DNA from: Hyalella azteca
Lineage: Eukaryota > Arthropoda > Malacostraca > Amphipoda > Hyalellidae
Assembly: GCF_000764305.2 (NCBI RefSeq)
Contig: NW_025938218.1
Location: forward strand, 370,637 to 434,636
DNA length: 64,000 bases
Direction: 5' to 3'
Every line of letters starts with the position of its first letter. Position 1 is the first letter of the stretch. The position numbers were made by a program, and so were the translations under genes. Shown here one piece after another: positions 11,192 to 22,500 of the stretch. The notes under the pieces were generated by a model. It was not told where the DNA came from and made no database searches. It saw only the letters and a list, made by a program, of their open reading frames with translations.

Positions 11192-11229
11192 CTGTCTCTT
11201 ATACACATCTAGATGTGTATAAGAGACAG
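11192..11229. other. Synthetic Nextera mate-pair junction adapter
   Basis: CTGTCTCTTATACACATCT (11192-11210) is followed immediately by its reverse complement AGATGTGTATAAGAGACAG (11211-11229). Each half is the Tn5 mosaic end used in Nextera kits, and back to back they form the mate-pair circularisation junction. This is library-derived sequence, not genome. Confidence 0.97.
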
Positions 11230-11230
11230 A

Positions 11231-11350
11231 CGAATTAACAGGAGAATTTAGTCTCACTGAACGATGAGATTTCTTTCAATATTTAAACCTAGGTTGAAAT
11301 TACAGTGGAATACGAATTACAGGAGAATTTAGTTTCAATGAACGATGCAT
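11231..11350. repeat. Repeat D, second locus
   Basis: Near-identical to 10070-10143, then a further partial unit (11306-11345) beginning GGAATACGAATTACAGGAG. It starts two bases after the adapter. Its presence on both sides of the artefact suggests a repeat-mediated chimeric join. Confidence 0.85.
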
Positions 11351-11736
11351 AGCTTAGCAATATGAGATTCATCATAGAATTTAAATTGAGACTAATTTTT
11401 TGCCTGTTTTTTAAGATAGAGACTCCATACGATACCTTGTTGAAGGAGTAAATCTTACTTGTATGAATTTTCAATTAATTTATTTAATTTATTTTTATTT
11501 TACGCCTTTTTTCCATAATGCTTTACATCATTGGGTTAAATTTGAAATTGGTAAAGAATTTATCGGCCATTACTATTTTACTATGTCTGGAAGGTGCATC
11601 GAATACTTGAAATATCTTCACTTGTTAAATTATTAAATTAACTATTTTATAATGAAAGGAAGGAAAATCTTTTGATTTCAGCATAACAATTTTGCAGTTT
11701 AAACGACACAATGCATGAAGTCACCATTAGTCACTG

Positions 11737-12165
11737 CACCTACGATAATTTTAGTTGGCTTATCGGTGGCCAATGAAATGTAGACTCCTTTAATCCACCT
11801 AAGCTAATTTTGGTTGGCTTATGGGTGGCCAATGAAATGTAGACTCCTTTAATCCACCTAAGCTAATTTTGGTTGGCGTATCGGTGGTCAATCAACATGT
11901 AGACTCCCCTAATCCACCTAAGATAATTTTGGTTGGCGTATCGGTGGCCAATCAACATGTAGACTCCCCTAATCCACCTAAGATAATTTTGGTTGGCGTA
12001 TCGGTGGCCAATCAACATATGTAGACTCCCCTAATCCACCTAAGCTAATTTTGGCTGGCGTATCGGTGGCCAATCAACATGTAGACTCCCTTAATCCACC
12101 TAAGACAATTTTTGTTGGCGTATCGGTGGCCAATCAACATGTAGACTCCCGTAATCCACCTATAA
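11737..12165. repeat. 60-bp tandem repeat, 7 copies
   Basis: CCACCTA anchors lie at 11795, 11854, 11914, 11974, 12036, 12096 and 12156, with the first unit starting near 11737. Copies share TAATTTTGGTTGGCGTATCG and GGTGGCCAATCAACATGTAG. The first two or three units are the most diverged. Confidence 0.95.
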
Positions 12166-12398
12166 ATTCTTTTTGGCGACTGGCATTCTCAAGCTCGCCT
12201 GACGCGACCGATCGGCAATTGCGCAGCTGTTAAATGATGCACGCGCTGCCCTCGGAAGGACCAGCCAGGCTAACAGGTGTTACGGCATTAAATGTCTCCA
12301 TCGATTGCAATAAACTATCGCGGCTCATAATCGATGGAGAAGTCCATTGCAAAGCACAGCCCTCACGCGAGCTAACATGTGAGACCCAGACTGATCAC

Positions 12399-12900
12399 TG
12401 CTCGATCGCGATGTTGGATGGAAGGATCTCATGCTCGATCGTGTCGGTCGAAGGAAGGATCACATGCTCGATCGTGTCGGTCGAATGAGGGATCACATGT
12501 TCAATCGCTATGTTCGATGGAATGATCACATGCTCGATCGAGATGTTCGATGGAAGGATCACATGCTTAATCGAGATGTTCGATGGAAAGATCTCATGCT
12601 CGATCGTGTCGGTCGAAGGAAGGATCACATGCTCGATCGTGTCGGTCGAAGGAAGGATCACATGCTCGATTACGATGTTAGATGGAAGGATCACATATGC
12701 TCGCTCGTTATGCTTGACGGAAGGATCACATGCTCGATCGTATAAGGATCACATGCTCGATCGTTCGAAGGTAAGATCGCATGCTCGATAGCGATGTTCG
12801 ATGGAAGGATCAGATGCTTGATCGTGTCATTCGTACGAATAATCACATGATCGATTCGATCAAATGGATGATTATCTGCTCGATCATATCGTCCGAAAGT
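12399..12900. repeat. 33-bp tandem repeat, GATC-rich, about 14 copies
   Basis: Units of the form GGATCACATGCTCGATCG followed by TGTCGGTCGAAGGAA recur at 33 bp and decay toward 12900. Because 33 is a multiple of 3 the array reads open in several frames on both strands (for example MLDRVGRRKDH on plus). These 11-residue repeats look like by-products of the array. CGATCG/GATC palindromes recur every few bases. Confidence 0.92.
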
Positions 12901-14879
12901 ATAGTGATGATCGTTCATATGATCGTTACGGTCGACGTTACGATTATATGAACGATCGCATCGTCCGTAAGTATGTGATTGCATTCTAGATCATGCATGC
13001 TTCATGGCGACGTTCATCGGTATAATAACATACCAGTAAATTTATGTTATGGTTGAAACATGATAATATAGACAAGCAAAAAAGTCTTGTCAAAACGTCA
13101 AAATTGAAATTTCCAGCAACAAATTTTCATAAAAGCTTAGTATTATCAATTTTGCAATGTCAAAATGTGGTCAAATATTTTCTAAGTATATATTTGAGCC
13201 TGTCTAGGCCGCGATACAGCCGCGCTTGATGGAGCAAGACAAAGTCGAGCAAGTATAATAGAGCTTCTATCCCAACACAACGCTACGTCAATGCCTATTT
13301 ACCTATTTAGAGAAAGAGTCCCATTACTGGACAGGGTCAGGAAATGTGCAGCAACTGTCCTGCGAGCGAAGGGCTTCCCGGCTGAGAGGAGTAGTAGGAA
13401 ACAGGAAGTTAACTCTTATTAATTTTTTGTATGGGACATATGGTTCCACATTTTGCTTTTATATATGGGCTCTTTAACGTTTTTGACACCGCGTCAATTG
13501 AATAAATTTCAATTCTTCGAATTACAGAACTATTTAATTTTTAGCATGATTACTTAGGAATGATGAATTAAGAAATTTGTTGTGTGGAAATAACGTTGCC
13601 TCTCCACGGACTATTAAATTTTCCAAATAAAGTATTCATATACCGAAGAATTGTTCAGTTTATTCAATATTGCGAATCATCTATAAATTAGTATCACTCA
13701 CAGTGAGAGAGTTAAAATAATAATTGTAACATAAAAAGGGGTTGAAATTAAACCCGTCATGGACTTCGTCTCCGAATCGCTTTCATTAAAGTCAGCGAAA
13801 TTTTCTTAGCATTTATTCTTCTTCGCAATTAGTTTATTTCGCCTTTGATGGGAGCAATGTGATTTGTGATAAATTATTTTAATTTTTTCAATAATGCAAT
13901 TACAACATATGAAAAGAAGCTGAAATAAATTTCTACAGTACATTTAACCGACTCGCAGCATCGTACGATGTCAAACGAATCAACGAAAATATTTTTCATG
14001 ATGTATGAAACAAATAAAGTGATCAATAACGAAACGTTGATCACTTTATGGAGATCAAGCATAAATGGTGTTTAGCATGATTGAAATCTGACCTTACCTA
14101 AAAGTTACAGGTAAGGCTTCATAAGTGAATTGATAGTGTGAAAGTGAAATAAGTGAAAGGCTCCTTATTGATCACCAGCATTATACTTATTCAAATATAA
14201 TTCTCTGTTTATATTGAACGGCATCAGAGTTCGTTTCGCGACAATGATGAAAATGAGTAACATTTTTAACCTTCCAACTATATATTTGACGATTTTATTG
14301 AATTTGCAGACGAAAGTAAGCCATTTGCTCTTACGTTAAGTAGTAGAATAGAATTGGAATTTCTAGAAATTCTACTTAGAATTTTTTTTAAGTAGCACAC
14401 AGTCCAAGGGGTCAACTTAGTTCGGACGTGGATTTTCTGTGCTGTTGTGATGCGTTCGGGTTTCAGGATTACAGTCGTTATACTTCTTCCTCTGACCTAC
14501 AAGAAGTAGGAGAAGAGAAGCTTCTGTTTTCTATGGAATTACAAAATTTTGAATGGACGTTGCACCTGTTAATCTATGGAAAATGTAGATACTTTCCATA
14601 GAAAGAGTAGATCCTTTCCATATGAGGATCGATCCCTGTAGAAAATGTAGATCATTTCACTCCTTTTACACTCGTTTAATAACTAGAGCATCGATAATCC
14701 TGACAAGTGTACATTAATTTGGTTCATAAACATTGCCTTCGACAGACATTCAAAAGACTAAAACATGCCGCCCGTGCACTGCTAAAGCCATTCAACTCAA
14801 GTTTTGAGTTGGTTTGATCAGTTGAGCCGAAGGTGTTATATAAGAGAGCCGGGTGATATCGTTTCTAAATGAAACATTA
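12901..14879. other. Non-coding stretch
   Basis: No gene recognised. It contains an inverted repeat at 14014-14049 and a cluster of TTTCCATA(G/T) phrases at about 14575-14625. Open frames at 13044 and 13874 are short and featureless. Confidence 0.4.
14014..14049. repeat. Perfect 13-bp inverted repeat, 10-bp spacer
   Basis: ATAAAGTGATCAA (14014-14026) and TTGATCACTTTAT (14037-14049) are exact reverse complements around TAACGAAACG. Confidence 0.9.
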
Positions 14880-15029
14880 CTGGGGCCATACTTTCAAAAT
14901 TCGCTAAGTGAACGTAAGTACTTACGCTCTATTTTCTTGTCTATGATTGGCAGATTTTGCTTGAAAGGCTGTCAATGATTGGTTGATGAACTTATGATCT
15001 TATAACTTTTTTTGAAAGTATAGGCCTTG
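14880..15029 (+). mobile_element. Family A element, copy 2
   Basis: Same order as copy 1: GGGGCCATACTTTC, CGTAAGTACTTACG, CTATGATTGG, CTTGAAAGG, then GAAAGTATAGGCC. The ends are slightly mutated (CTGGGG and CCTTG). Confidence 0.8.
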
Positions 15030-15819
15030 TTCTGTCGCGTTTCTCTCACACGTACGTGATCATAAGTTCTAAATGTTGTTGCTGTGGCATTTTTTGGATT
15101 TCGAATTTTGCCTGAGCTTGCAAGCGCGCTTTCCACATTTAACTCCACGTGACTTTTTTTCTGTTAGGCTATATTATTATCGCACAGAAAAAAATTGACG
15201 GGTTATTGCATGGAAAAAAATTACGCAAACGTCCTATATACTTTGATTTTATTAATCCTTAATAGTTTTTCTGACAAATCTTGTACCATTTTGCTGGTTC
15301 TGAAGTTTCATATATATATAAAGTTTTAGATTACTCCTATTTATTCAACCAAATATAATAAAATATTGAATTTATTCTAATAAATGACCGATAAAGACTT
15401 GTAAATGATATAATTCATAACTTATTATATGTGTAGGATATAATATTCAGTTTAACACTTAAAAAGTTCTTTCGTGTGAATGTTTGAATTTAATGCCTTT
15501 TGTTAACCTTTTTTTCAGTACGGAAAACTAAATGGAGCTTGTTGTAGGAATGATATACTTCAAGATATTCATATTGTTGTATAACCTCATTGATATTGAT
15601 GATTTTTACCACAACTTCGTGAACATTGCGAAAATTAGACTGCATTCTTAAGAGAATTTATGCTATCATTTCTTCAGTATACAATTAGAGAATAACCTTG
15701 TAATTCCTACATCAGCTCTACATCAATGTTTACATTATTCCCAGGTCATTAGAGGCGTTTACACTATGAATATCTGGTGCTTGTGCGCACTCATGCAGCA
15801 CTCGAGCTACCAGTGACCT

Positions 15820-16066
15820 GCTCGCTAAGTGAACGTAAATACTTACGCTCTATTTTCTTGTCTATGATTGGTGGATTTGGCTTGAAAGGCCGTCAATGAT
15901 TGGCTGATGAACTTACGATCTCTTTACTTTTTTTTTGAAAGTATAGTGAACATAAGTACTTACGCTCTATTTTCTTGTCTATGATTGGTGGATTTGGCTT
16001 GAAAGGCCGTCAATGATTGGCTGATGAACTTACGATGTCTTAACTTTTTTGAAAGTATCGGCCCTG
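15820..16066 (+). mobile_element. Family A elements, copies 3 and 4 fused head to tail
   Basis: Two nearly identical units follow each other: the first lacks its left terminal repeat (starts CTCGCTAAGTGAACG), and its right end GAAAGTATAG runs straight into GTGAACATAAGTACTTACG of the second. The second ends GAAAGTATCGGCCCTG. Only about two outer ends remain, as expected from tandem duplication or unequal exchange. Confidence 0.8.
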
Positions 16067-16925
16067 ACTACCAATTACAGAAACCTTCTGAAATATTCAG
16101 ACAGTCTATAAGCTGCTCCTGTGGCAGACAGGTTTAGAGTACATAGAGTAGGGCGGATCGTTGTCCGCAGTCAAGAATATATGCGTGAATCAGACATTTT
16201 GCCTGAATAACTCAGGAGAATTTATTCAGTTAGTACACAGGTTGAGTGCTCAGCAGTAAAGGTAATGCCGTTCTTTTAGTGGTCAGCGATAAAAATTATA
16301 CTTAATGAAACATGATCTAATTTCAAGATTGAATATTCAAGAATAATTAGTTGTTTAATCTCTCACACCAAGTAGTTACTTAGAATAATAACTTAATATT
16401 AAAATAATATAATTGACACTATAGTAAATGAAATATCAAAAGGATTCGTAAGAATAACATTTTGGATATTGCGAATAATTTCAACCGTTGTTAAGATTTA
16501 TTGGAACAATTGATAAGTCCGTTTCCAAATTAAAGTAAATTTTAATCGTGCTTTCTTTCAATACATTTGATGAAATTAACTTGAGAATATAGTACAAATA
16601 AAAATTTACTTTAAAAAAGGCCATAGTGTGAATGTAAATTATTGGTTTCACAATTATAAACAATTCGACCTTCCTAGAATAATTATTAGGACAAGTGCCA
16701 TAATTCACAAAGAAATGATCGCATTAACTCTGCACTTCATTAATTAGATCATCGACAGCGGAGTTGTTTGACTTAGACATTTTGCAAGTATTGCATCGCC
16801 CGCTACCTGACTTGTGCTATGAGCTGTGAGTTATAATGAAGATGTCGTGATAGTCGAGCCATTACTCATTAGTGGTAGTGTCATCGCTGAGCTTGTGGAG
16901 AATTAATCAGCTCACTCTGCTTCCA
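16067..16925. other. Non-coding spacer
   Basis: AT-rich, with no gene recognised. The only open frame of note (16481-16708, minus) has low-complexity content. Confidence 0.4.
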
Positions 16926-16930
16926 TGCCT

Positions 16931-17267
16931 GCCTGAGCCATGGCATTGATTGCAGAAAAAAAAGATCCGTTATGCCTGAGCCATGGCATTGATTGCAGAG
17001 AAAAAAGGTCCGTTATGCCTGAGCCATGGCATTGATTGCAGAAAAAAAGATCCGTTATGCCTGAGCCATGGCATTGATTGCAGAAAAAAAGATCCGTTAT
17101 GCCTGAGCCATGGCATGCATTGACTGCAGAAAAAAAGATCCGTTATGCCTGAGCCATGGCATTGATTGCAGAAAAAAATGATCCTTTATGCCTGAGCCAT
17201 GGCATTGATTGCAGAGAAAAAAGGTCCGTTATGCCTGAGCCATGGCATTGATTGCAGAAAAAAATGA
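16931..17267. repeat. Repeat C (42-43-bp unit), 8 copies
   Basis: GCCTGAGCCATGG starts at 16931, 16974, 17017, 17059, 17101, 17147, 17189 and 17232. The 46-bp fifth unit has a short GCAT insertion. The last unit is cut by the N at 17268. A three-copy version sits at 10144. Confidence 0.95.
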
Positions 17268-17268
17268 N
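17268..17268. other. Assembly gap (single N)
   Basis: One N separates the C array from the (TAACA)n array. A one-base gap between two long repeats most likely stands for a gap of unknown size. Confidence 0.85.
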
Positions 17269-17641
17269 CATAACATAACATAACATAACATAACATAACA
17301 TAACATAACATAACATAACATAACATAACATAACATAACATAACATAACATAACATAACATAACATAACATAACATAACATAACATAACATAACATAACA
17401 TAACATAACATAACATAACATAACATAACATAACATAACATAACATAACATAACATAACATAACATAACATAACATAACATAACATAACATAACATAACA
17501 TAACATAACATAACATAACATAACATAACATAACATAACATAACATAACACAACATAACATAACATAACATAACATAACATAACATAACATAACATAACA
17601 CAACATAACATAACATAACATAACATAACATAACATAACAT
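17269..17641. repeat. (TAACA)n microsatellite, about 74 copies
   Basis: A near-pure 5-bp array with two CAACA variants (about 17551 and 17601). On the minus strand it reads (TGTTA)n and begins about 62 bp after the stop codon of the reverse transcriptase remnant at 17704-17946. It may be the simple-sequence 3' tail of that element. Length is unreliable next to an N. Confidence 0.95.
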
Positions 17642-17703
17642 CGTCGGGGCTGAAGGAATGGGCACATGGCTTCTTACCTATCCTAACAATTTTCGTGACT
17701 TGC

Positions 17704-17946
17704 TCACAGGAAATCTAAAAGCCGGCTTTTTGACCAGATTTTTTCACAACTGTCGTTGGTTTGAGATAGCTGCTGGACATATTGCCAGGTCCATAAAGTG
17801 CTAGGCATTTCAAGACTGAACATATGCTCCTGCATAGCTTCGTCTAGTCTGTTCTTGAATGCGTTCATTCTCGGAGCGTCAACGATGTCCTCAGGGAGGC
17901 TGTTCCACATGTCACAATATTGCAGTTTACATTCGTTAAATTGCAT
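17704..17946 (-). pseudogene. Non-LTR retrotransposon reverse transcriptase, C-terminal remnant
   Basis: The minus strand encodes 80 residues with WNSLPEDIVDAPRMNAFKNR followed by LDEAM. This pattern (WNSLP, IV.AP, N.FK.RLD) is characteristic of the extreme C-terminus of reverse transcriptases of CR1/L2/Jockey-like non-LTR elements, which copy RNA into DNA at nicked genomic sites. A TGA lies two codons before the first Met, and no catalytic domain (FADD box) is nearby, so this is a 5'-truncated dead copy. The (TGTTA)n array follows downstream on the same strand. Confidence 0.72.
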
Positions 17947-19237
17947 ATTTCAATGGAATACACTTGGAGTAGTCGCTAATTGGAGTTTTTTCGATGATTG
18001 TGTTCACTTTGTAACGTTGTTGCAATTTCTTCGGATTTTTCAGGGTTTAGAAAAACTTTCGACATTCTCTAAAAACTGAAATTATGCGTCTCTGAACTCT
18101 GGAATAATTACCCAGGGAAAGTCATGCCAAATGTGTTGCATTGAACTCATAATTATATGCCTATACGAGATAATCATACTACTAGAGACGTTCTGAACTC
18201 ACAATTAATAGACCTGAACTCAGATTTAAGTGCCCAGAAGAGAGCCATGCCACTATTGTGACGTTCTGACTTGCGTTTCAAGTGCCCAAGCATAAAAGTG
18301 CCATAAGCCACAAGTGGCGCGACAGAAACTCCGATGGCATCAAGCGCGTCCCTCCCCGACTGCCGAACCCTTCGGAGAAATTAGGTGTGCTTGCCATTTA
18401 ATGGTTTCCTGCAGCAATTCATAGTGATTTTATGCCTCATTTTCAAGATCTGTGATAGTTTAGGTAAGGTTTGAGTCGTAGGGGGCGCTAAAAAGGACGT
18501 GTTCATTCGTAGCGAGCGCTTCGCCATGTTATTTTCATGTCAGTTGAGGCGGATATAACCAAAAAGACCCAAGCATTCAGAGTTATTTTCGAATCTTTTT
18601 CTTTATAAAAGCTCGAATATTTTTTTCGTTATCGTGAAACAATTTAATATCAAATTATTTTTTTGTGCTACTACTACGAGGAAATGACAGCGTCAAAGAC
18701 TTTGTTTAGATGGAAATTCCCGCCATTAAAATGCAAATAATAATATTAGGCTCATTGCATTCTGTTCATTTCGCGTAATTTTTATTCAAATAGAATAAAT
18801 CAATCACCGTGCGTGATCAACGTGTTACATCTCAATAAGGTGAAAAAAATGTTTAAAAAGTTTCAAGGAAAACGAAAAAGTGGAGTTTGCATCTATAATG
18901 ACCATAAAGCTGTTTACGAGTCAAGTTCATAATTGTTTATGTAAATACTTCGATAGAAAATAATTGAAGTAATCGGTTCATAGAATACTTCTACGAAAAA
19001 ATCACTACCAGTCCGCGTACGGAATCTAAAATATTTTAATTTTTATTATTGGGACGACAACTTTATGTATATATATATAGTAGTTACTGAAAAAAATAAT
19101 AACTCATCAGTTTTTTCCGCATAATTTTGAAGAAAATTTACGCACCACTTTGAAACTGTAGCTTATCATAACTGCATTTGCTGGAAAATTTTCTGGCTGG
19201 AATAATTTATCACTAGCAAGTAAAATAATGGAAAATT
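17947..19237. other. Non-coding stretch
   Basis: No gene recognised. The 18260-18560 part is GC-richer (GGCGCGACAG, CCCTCCCCGACTG, GGGGGCGCTA) but carries no readable domain. Confidence 0.35.
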
Positions 19238-19592
19238 AACTATTGACACTATCCACTATTGACGCTATTTACTATTGACACTATTCAATATTGGCACTAT
19301 TCACTATTGACGCCATTCACTATTGACACTATTAACTATTGACACTATTCACCATTGACACTATTCACTATTGACATTATTCACTATTGACACTATTCAC
19401 TATTGACACTATTCACTAATGACATTATTCACTATTGACACTATTCACTATTGACACTATTCACCATTGACACTATTCACCATTGACACTATTCACCATT
19501 GGTACTATTCACCATTGACACTATTCACCATTGACACTATCCACTATTGACACTTTTCACTATTGACACTATTCACCATTGACACTATCCAC
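19238..19592. repeat. 16-bp tandem repeat (CACTATTGACACTATT), about 22 copies
   Basis: The phrase ATTGACACTATTCACT recurs at about 16 bp with point changes (CACCATT, GACGC, GACATT, GGCACT). Variants are clustered: CACCATT is common toward the 3' side, suggesting local homogenisation. Confidence 0.93.
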
Positions 19593-22500
19593 TCACATTT
19601 AAATGGAAATCACTTTTATATAAGGTTTGATCTGCCATGCGCTGGACTTCTTTTAAAGATTTTATCGTTGCCATTTATCAACTTCGGCCCACTGCATCGT
19701 TTAATAGTCCATACTATACAATGGTTTCTTACGCGGATTGATAAGGAATTGGATGGTAAAGGACAAGTTCATCATGTGATGAATTCCAATTTAATTGATT
19801 CAATATATTGAAAACTTTATAGGTCGATAGGTCATTTCCTTAAAAAAATTCGGTTCCAATTCAAAATTTTAACAATTCATTGGCCAGCTGTGTTAGTAGC
19901 TTAAATTTCGAGGAGCAATATCTTTATTTACACGCGTGTGCAGTGCATCAGTTAGAAACTACTAAAGGTTTATCGAGCACATTCATCATAATAGAAGGAA
20001 AGTTCGACAAGCAATTTTCTCTTTTGTGTACTCGTCAATTTGATAAGACGTATCATCTAAATATCTCCAGTCGAAGTGAAAGGTTGTAAATCTCTAATTC
20101 TCGACGACTAGCACAAAATATGAGCCATCGCTTGGGAAAATGTGTCCATTTATTAATATTCATTCCAGATTGTCAGAACCAGACATCATTTTATATTATT
20201 TGATTTAGTTCGAATTTTTAATAAACAGGTCACGCATAGACAACAGAAAAAGTTGAGAGATATATGCCAATCTTGACAGATTGACTCGAAAGGTGCAAAG
20301 CTTAATAATATAAAAATGCTTTTGAACTTAGAGAACGCCGTGCTCACTGCTACCTAACAGTTTCATTGTTCATAGAATAACACGAATCTTTTTCTTATGA
20401 ATGTAATGAAAAAATTATAACCCATTCTTTTATTTAAATGGTTTATTGCAGTCCACCTTTAGTTCACAGCTTTACGATTTTGTCGTGGAATCGTAAGAAA
20501 CCAGGTCGTTTATCACCACACTCACATTGCCCTGCTTTCCGGCGTTACTTTTTTGATCGTTAAATACTCCAGGCAGGGATGAAGACACCCGCAATTTTGC
20601 CCCGCGAATTCCTGTTTAAATGAATTCAAAGCGTGCAATGTTTTGAAGCTGCTTCCAAGTTTTTAGTGGCCTTCCTCACACGGTTTGCCTTCTTCAGGGG
20701 CGAGAACCGTTCTCTGTGTTGTCAAGTTTTTTTTTACAGGCGCCATCAAACTTTTTAACCCGATGGCTCTGAGGTGCACGAGCTTCGTGAATTCCCTATC
20801 ACAAAGCAATCTTGTACATCGAAACTTTATGACCCATAAATACAAACGTGCCATCGATGGCTTAGAAGCTCACTTTGAGCTGAAGGATCACCCTGCGCGA
20901 TCTCAAGAAAAACTTCACTTGTGAAACATTTATGGCGAAGATGATGAAGAAGAGTTTTGCTCTTCCAATTAAGTAATTCAATAAGATAACACATGGTGAA
21001 GCTTTAGGGCAATCGTGGCACCTGGTCTTTTCAGAGATTGAGTCAGGAATATTAACTGTCACGAATTTTAAGACGAACTCGATGGATAGACGAAATTGCA
21101 ACGGTGTATCTTGCTTTATAAATTCCATCATTATGTAGAGTACAATTATGTCATTTATATGCTTCATTCATTTATTGTCTACGCATTTGTTAGGTTACTA
21201 TCTTAATATGGACTTCAAGTCTTCACCAGTATAACGGACCTTCCACGAATCTTGCAAAGCACTATATTGTTTGACAGGCATACCTGTAACCAAAATTCCA
21301 CATTTTTAAAAAATTCGAAATTCTTGATTAGCACAATGGACGGTGTGACTGAGGGACGGAGATCTACAGAAGAAAGCTGCAGGGTCATCCTCATTCACTT
21401 CTAGAACGAATGCTCAGGTCCGTAAAACTGCTTCGCTTGATTGAATAAATAATTTTAATTTGGATTCAGAACGAATGGACATGCAGAAACAAGTATTCCA
21501 TATTAATTTTTAAAACATATTTATGATCTACTTGCTTACAATTCCTTCATGTACGAGCAAAATTCGATTAATGAAAGTATCACTGAATCAGAATCAAATC
21601 CTTAACAACCTCGCCTAAAAAAATATTCGCCATGAGCAGCGGTCGGTTATCTCGCATTCACATTAAACCTATTGCACGAGCCGTAGTTTTTCCAGCCAAC
21701 CTAAGCCATCAGCGTTTGATTGGTCCCTGTGAATGAGCTAGAAGAGCCAACAACCCAAATTAGCGACCCCTAAACCGTCATATCTGATGCGTTTTGAGGC
21801 TCAATAGAGCATCAAAAGGCTAAGTTTGGCCAACGTCTCTGACGCTGTGAATGCAACAAGCATCCGGCTCTGTTTAATATCTCTCAATTATATCAATCTA
21901 AATGAGCGTAATTAAAGTGAATCTTCATAAGCTTTTTCTGTTGAGTCCTCAAAAGAATCTAGTTTTTAATGTAACGAACACAGTGTATCATGCTCGCTTG
22001 CAATACTCGCAAAATTTTTTTGTTGCGTGGTCAAAAAGTTTTTACCAAATAAAAAATAGAAAATTTTACTACAAACAGCGAACATTTATCAGCTTACATA
22101 TCTGTCGGTGAATTTGTAATGTATGTTTATCATATAAGTATAAAACTGCCTGGTGAAAATTTCATCAAACAATTTGAATGTCGTTGGTATAGTGACACTA
22201 TATTAGTTAGATGTACAGTTAACTCGCGTCCCACAATAATAGAACTAAATTTTATGTGTGTACATAACTTACTTAATTTCATATTCTAATTTCATCCCTC
22301 GACCGTGCAATAGAGATGAATCTTTCTACCGACCGGGCTTTCTTTATCAAGTTTTGCATGATACCACATAGAGGATTCCCAAACGTCAGGAATTGGCCAC
22401 TAGATGCGCACGTCGTTCCATGGAAATATCTAAACTGGCCCAACGTCAGAGAGTTGTTATAATAAATATATTATACTTGAGATTAATTAATTCTTTATCA

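Noticed and set aside
12395..12745. Repeat protein on either strand of the GATC-rich array
   Set aside because: Openness on both strands follows from the 33-bp period and CGATCG content.
17269..17641. Telomere repeat
   Set aside because: TAACA does not match the arthropod TTAGG motif, and the array is internal, beside a retrotransposon remnant.
17143..17667. Long minus frames of MLCYV repeats
   Set aside because: Pure translation of the (TGTTA)n microsatellite; a period of 5 keeps all frames open.
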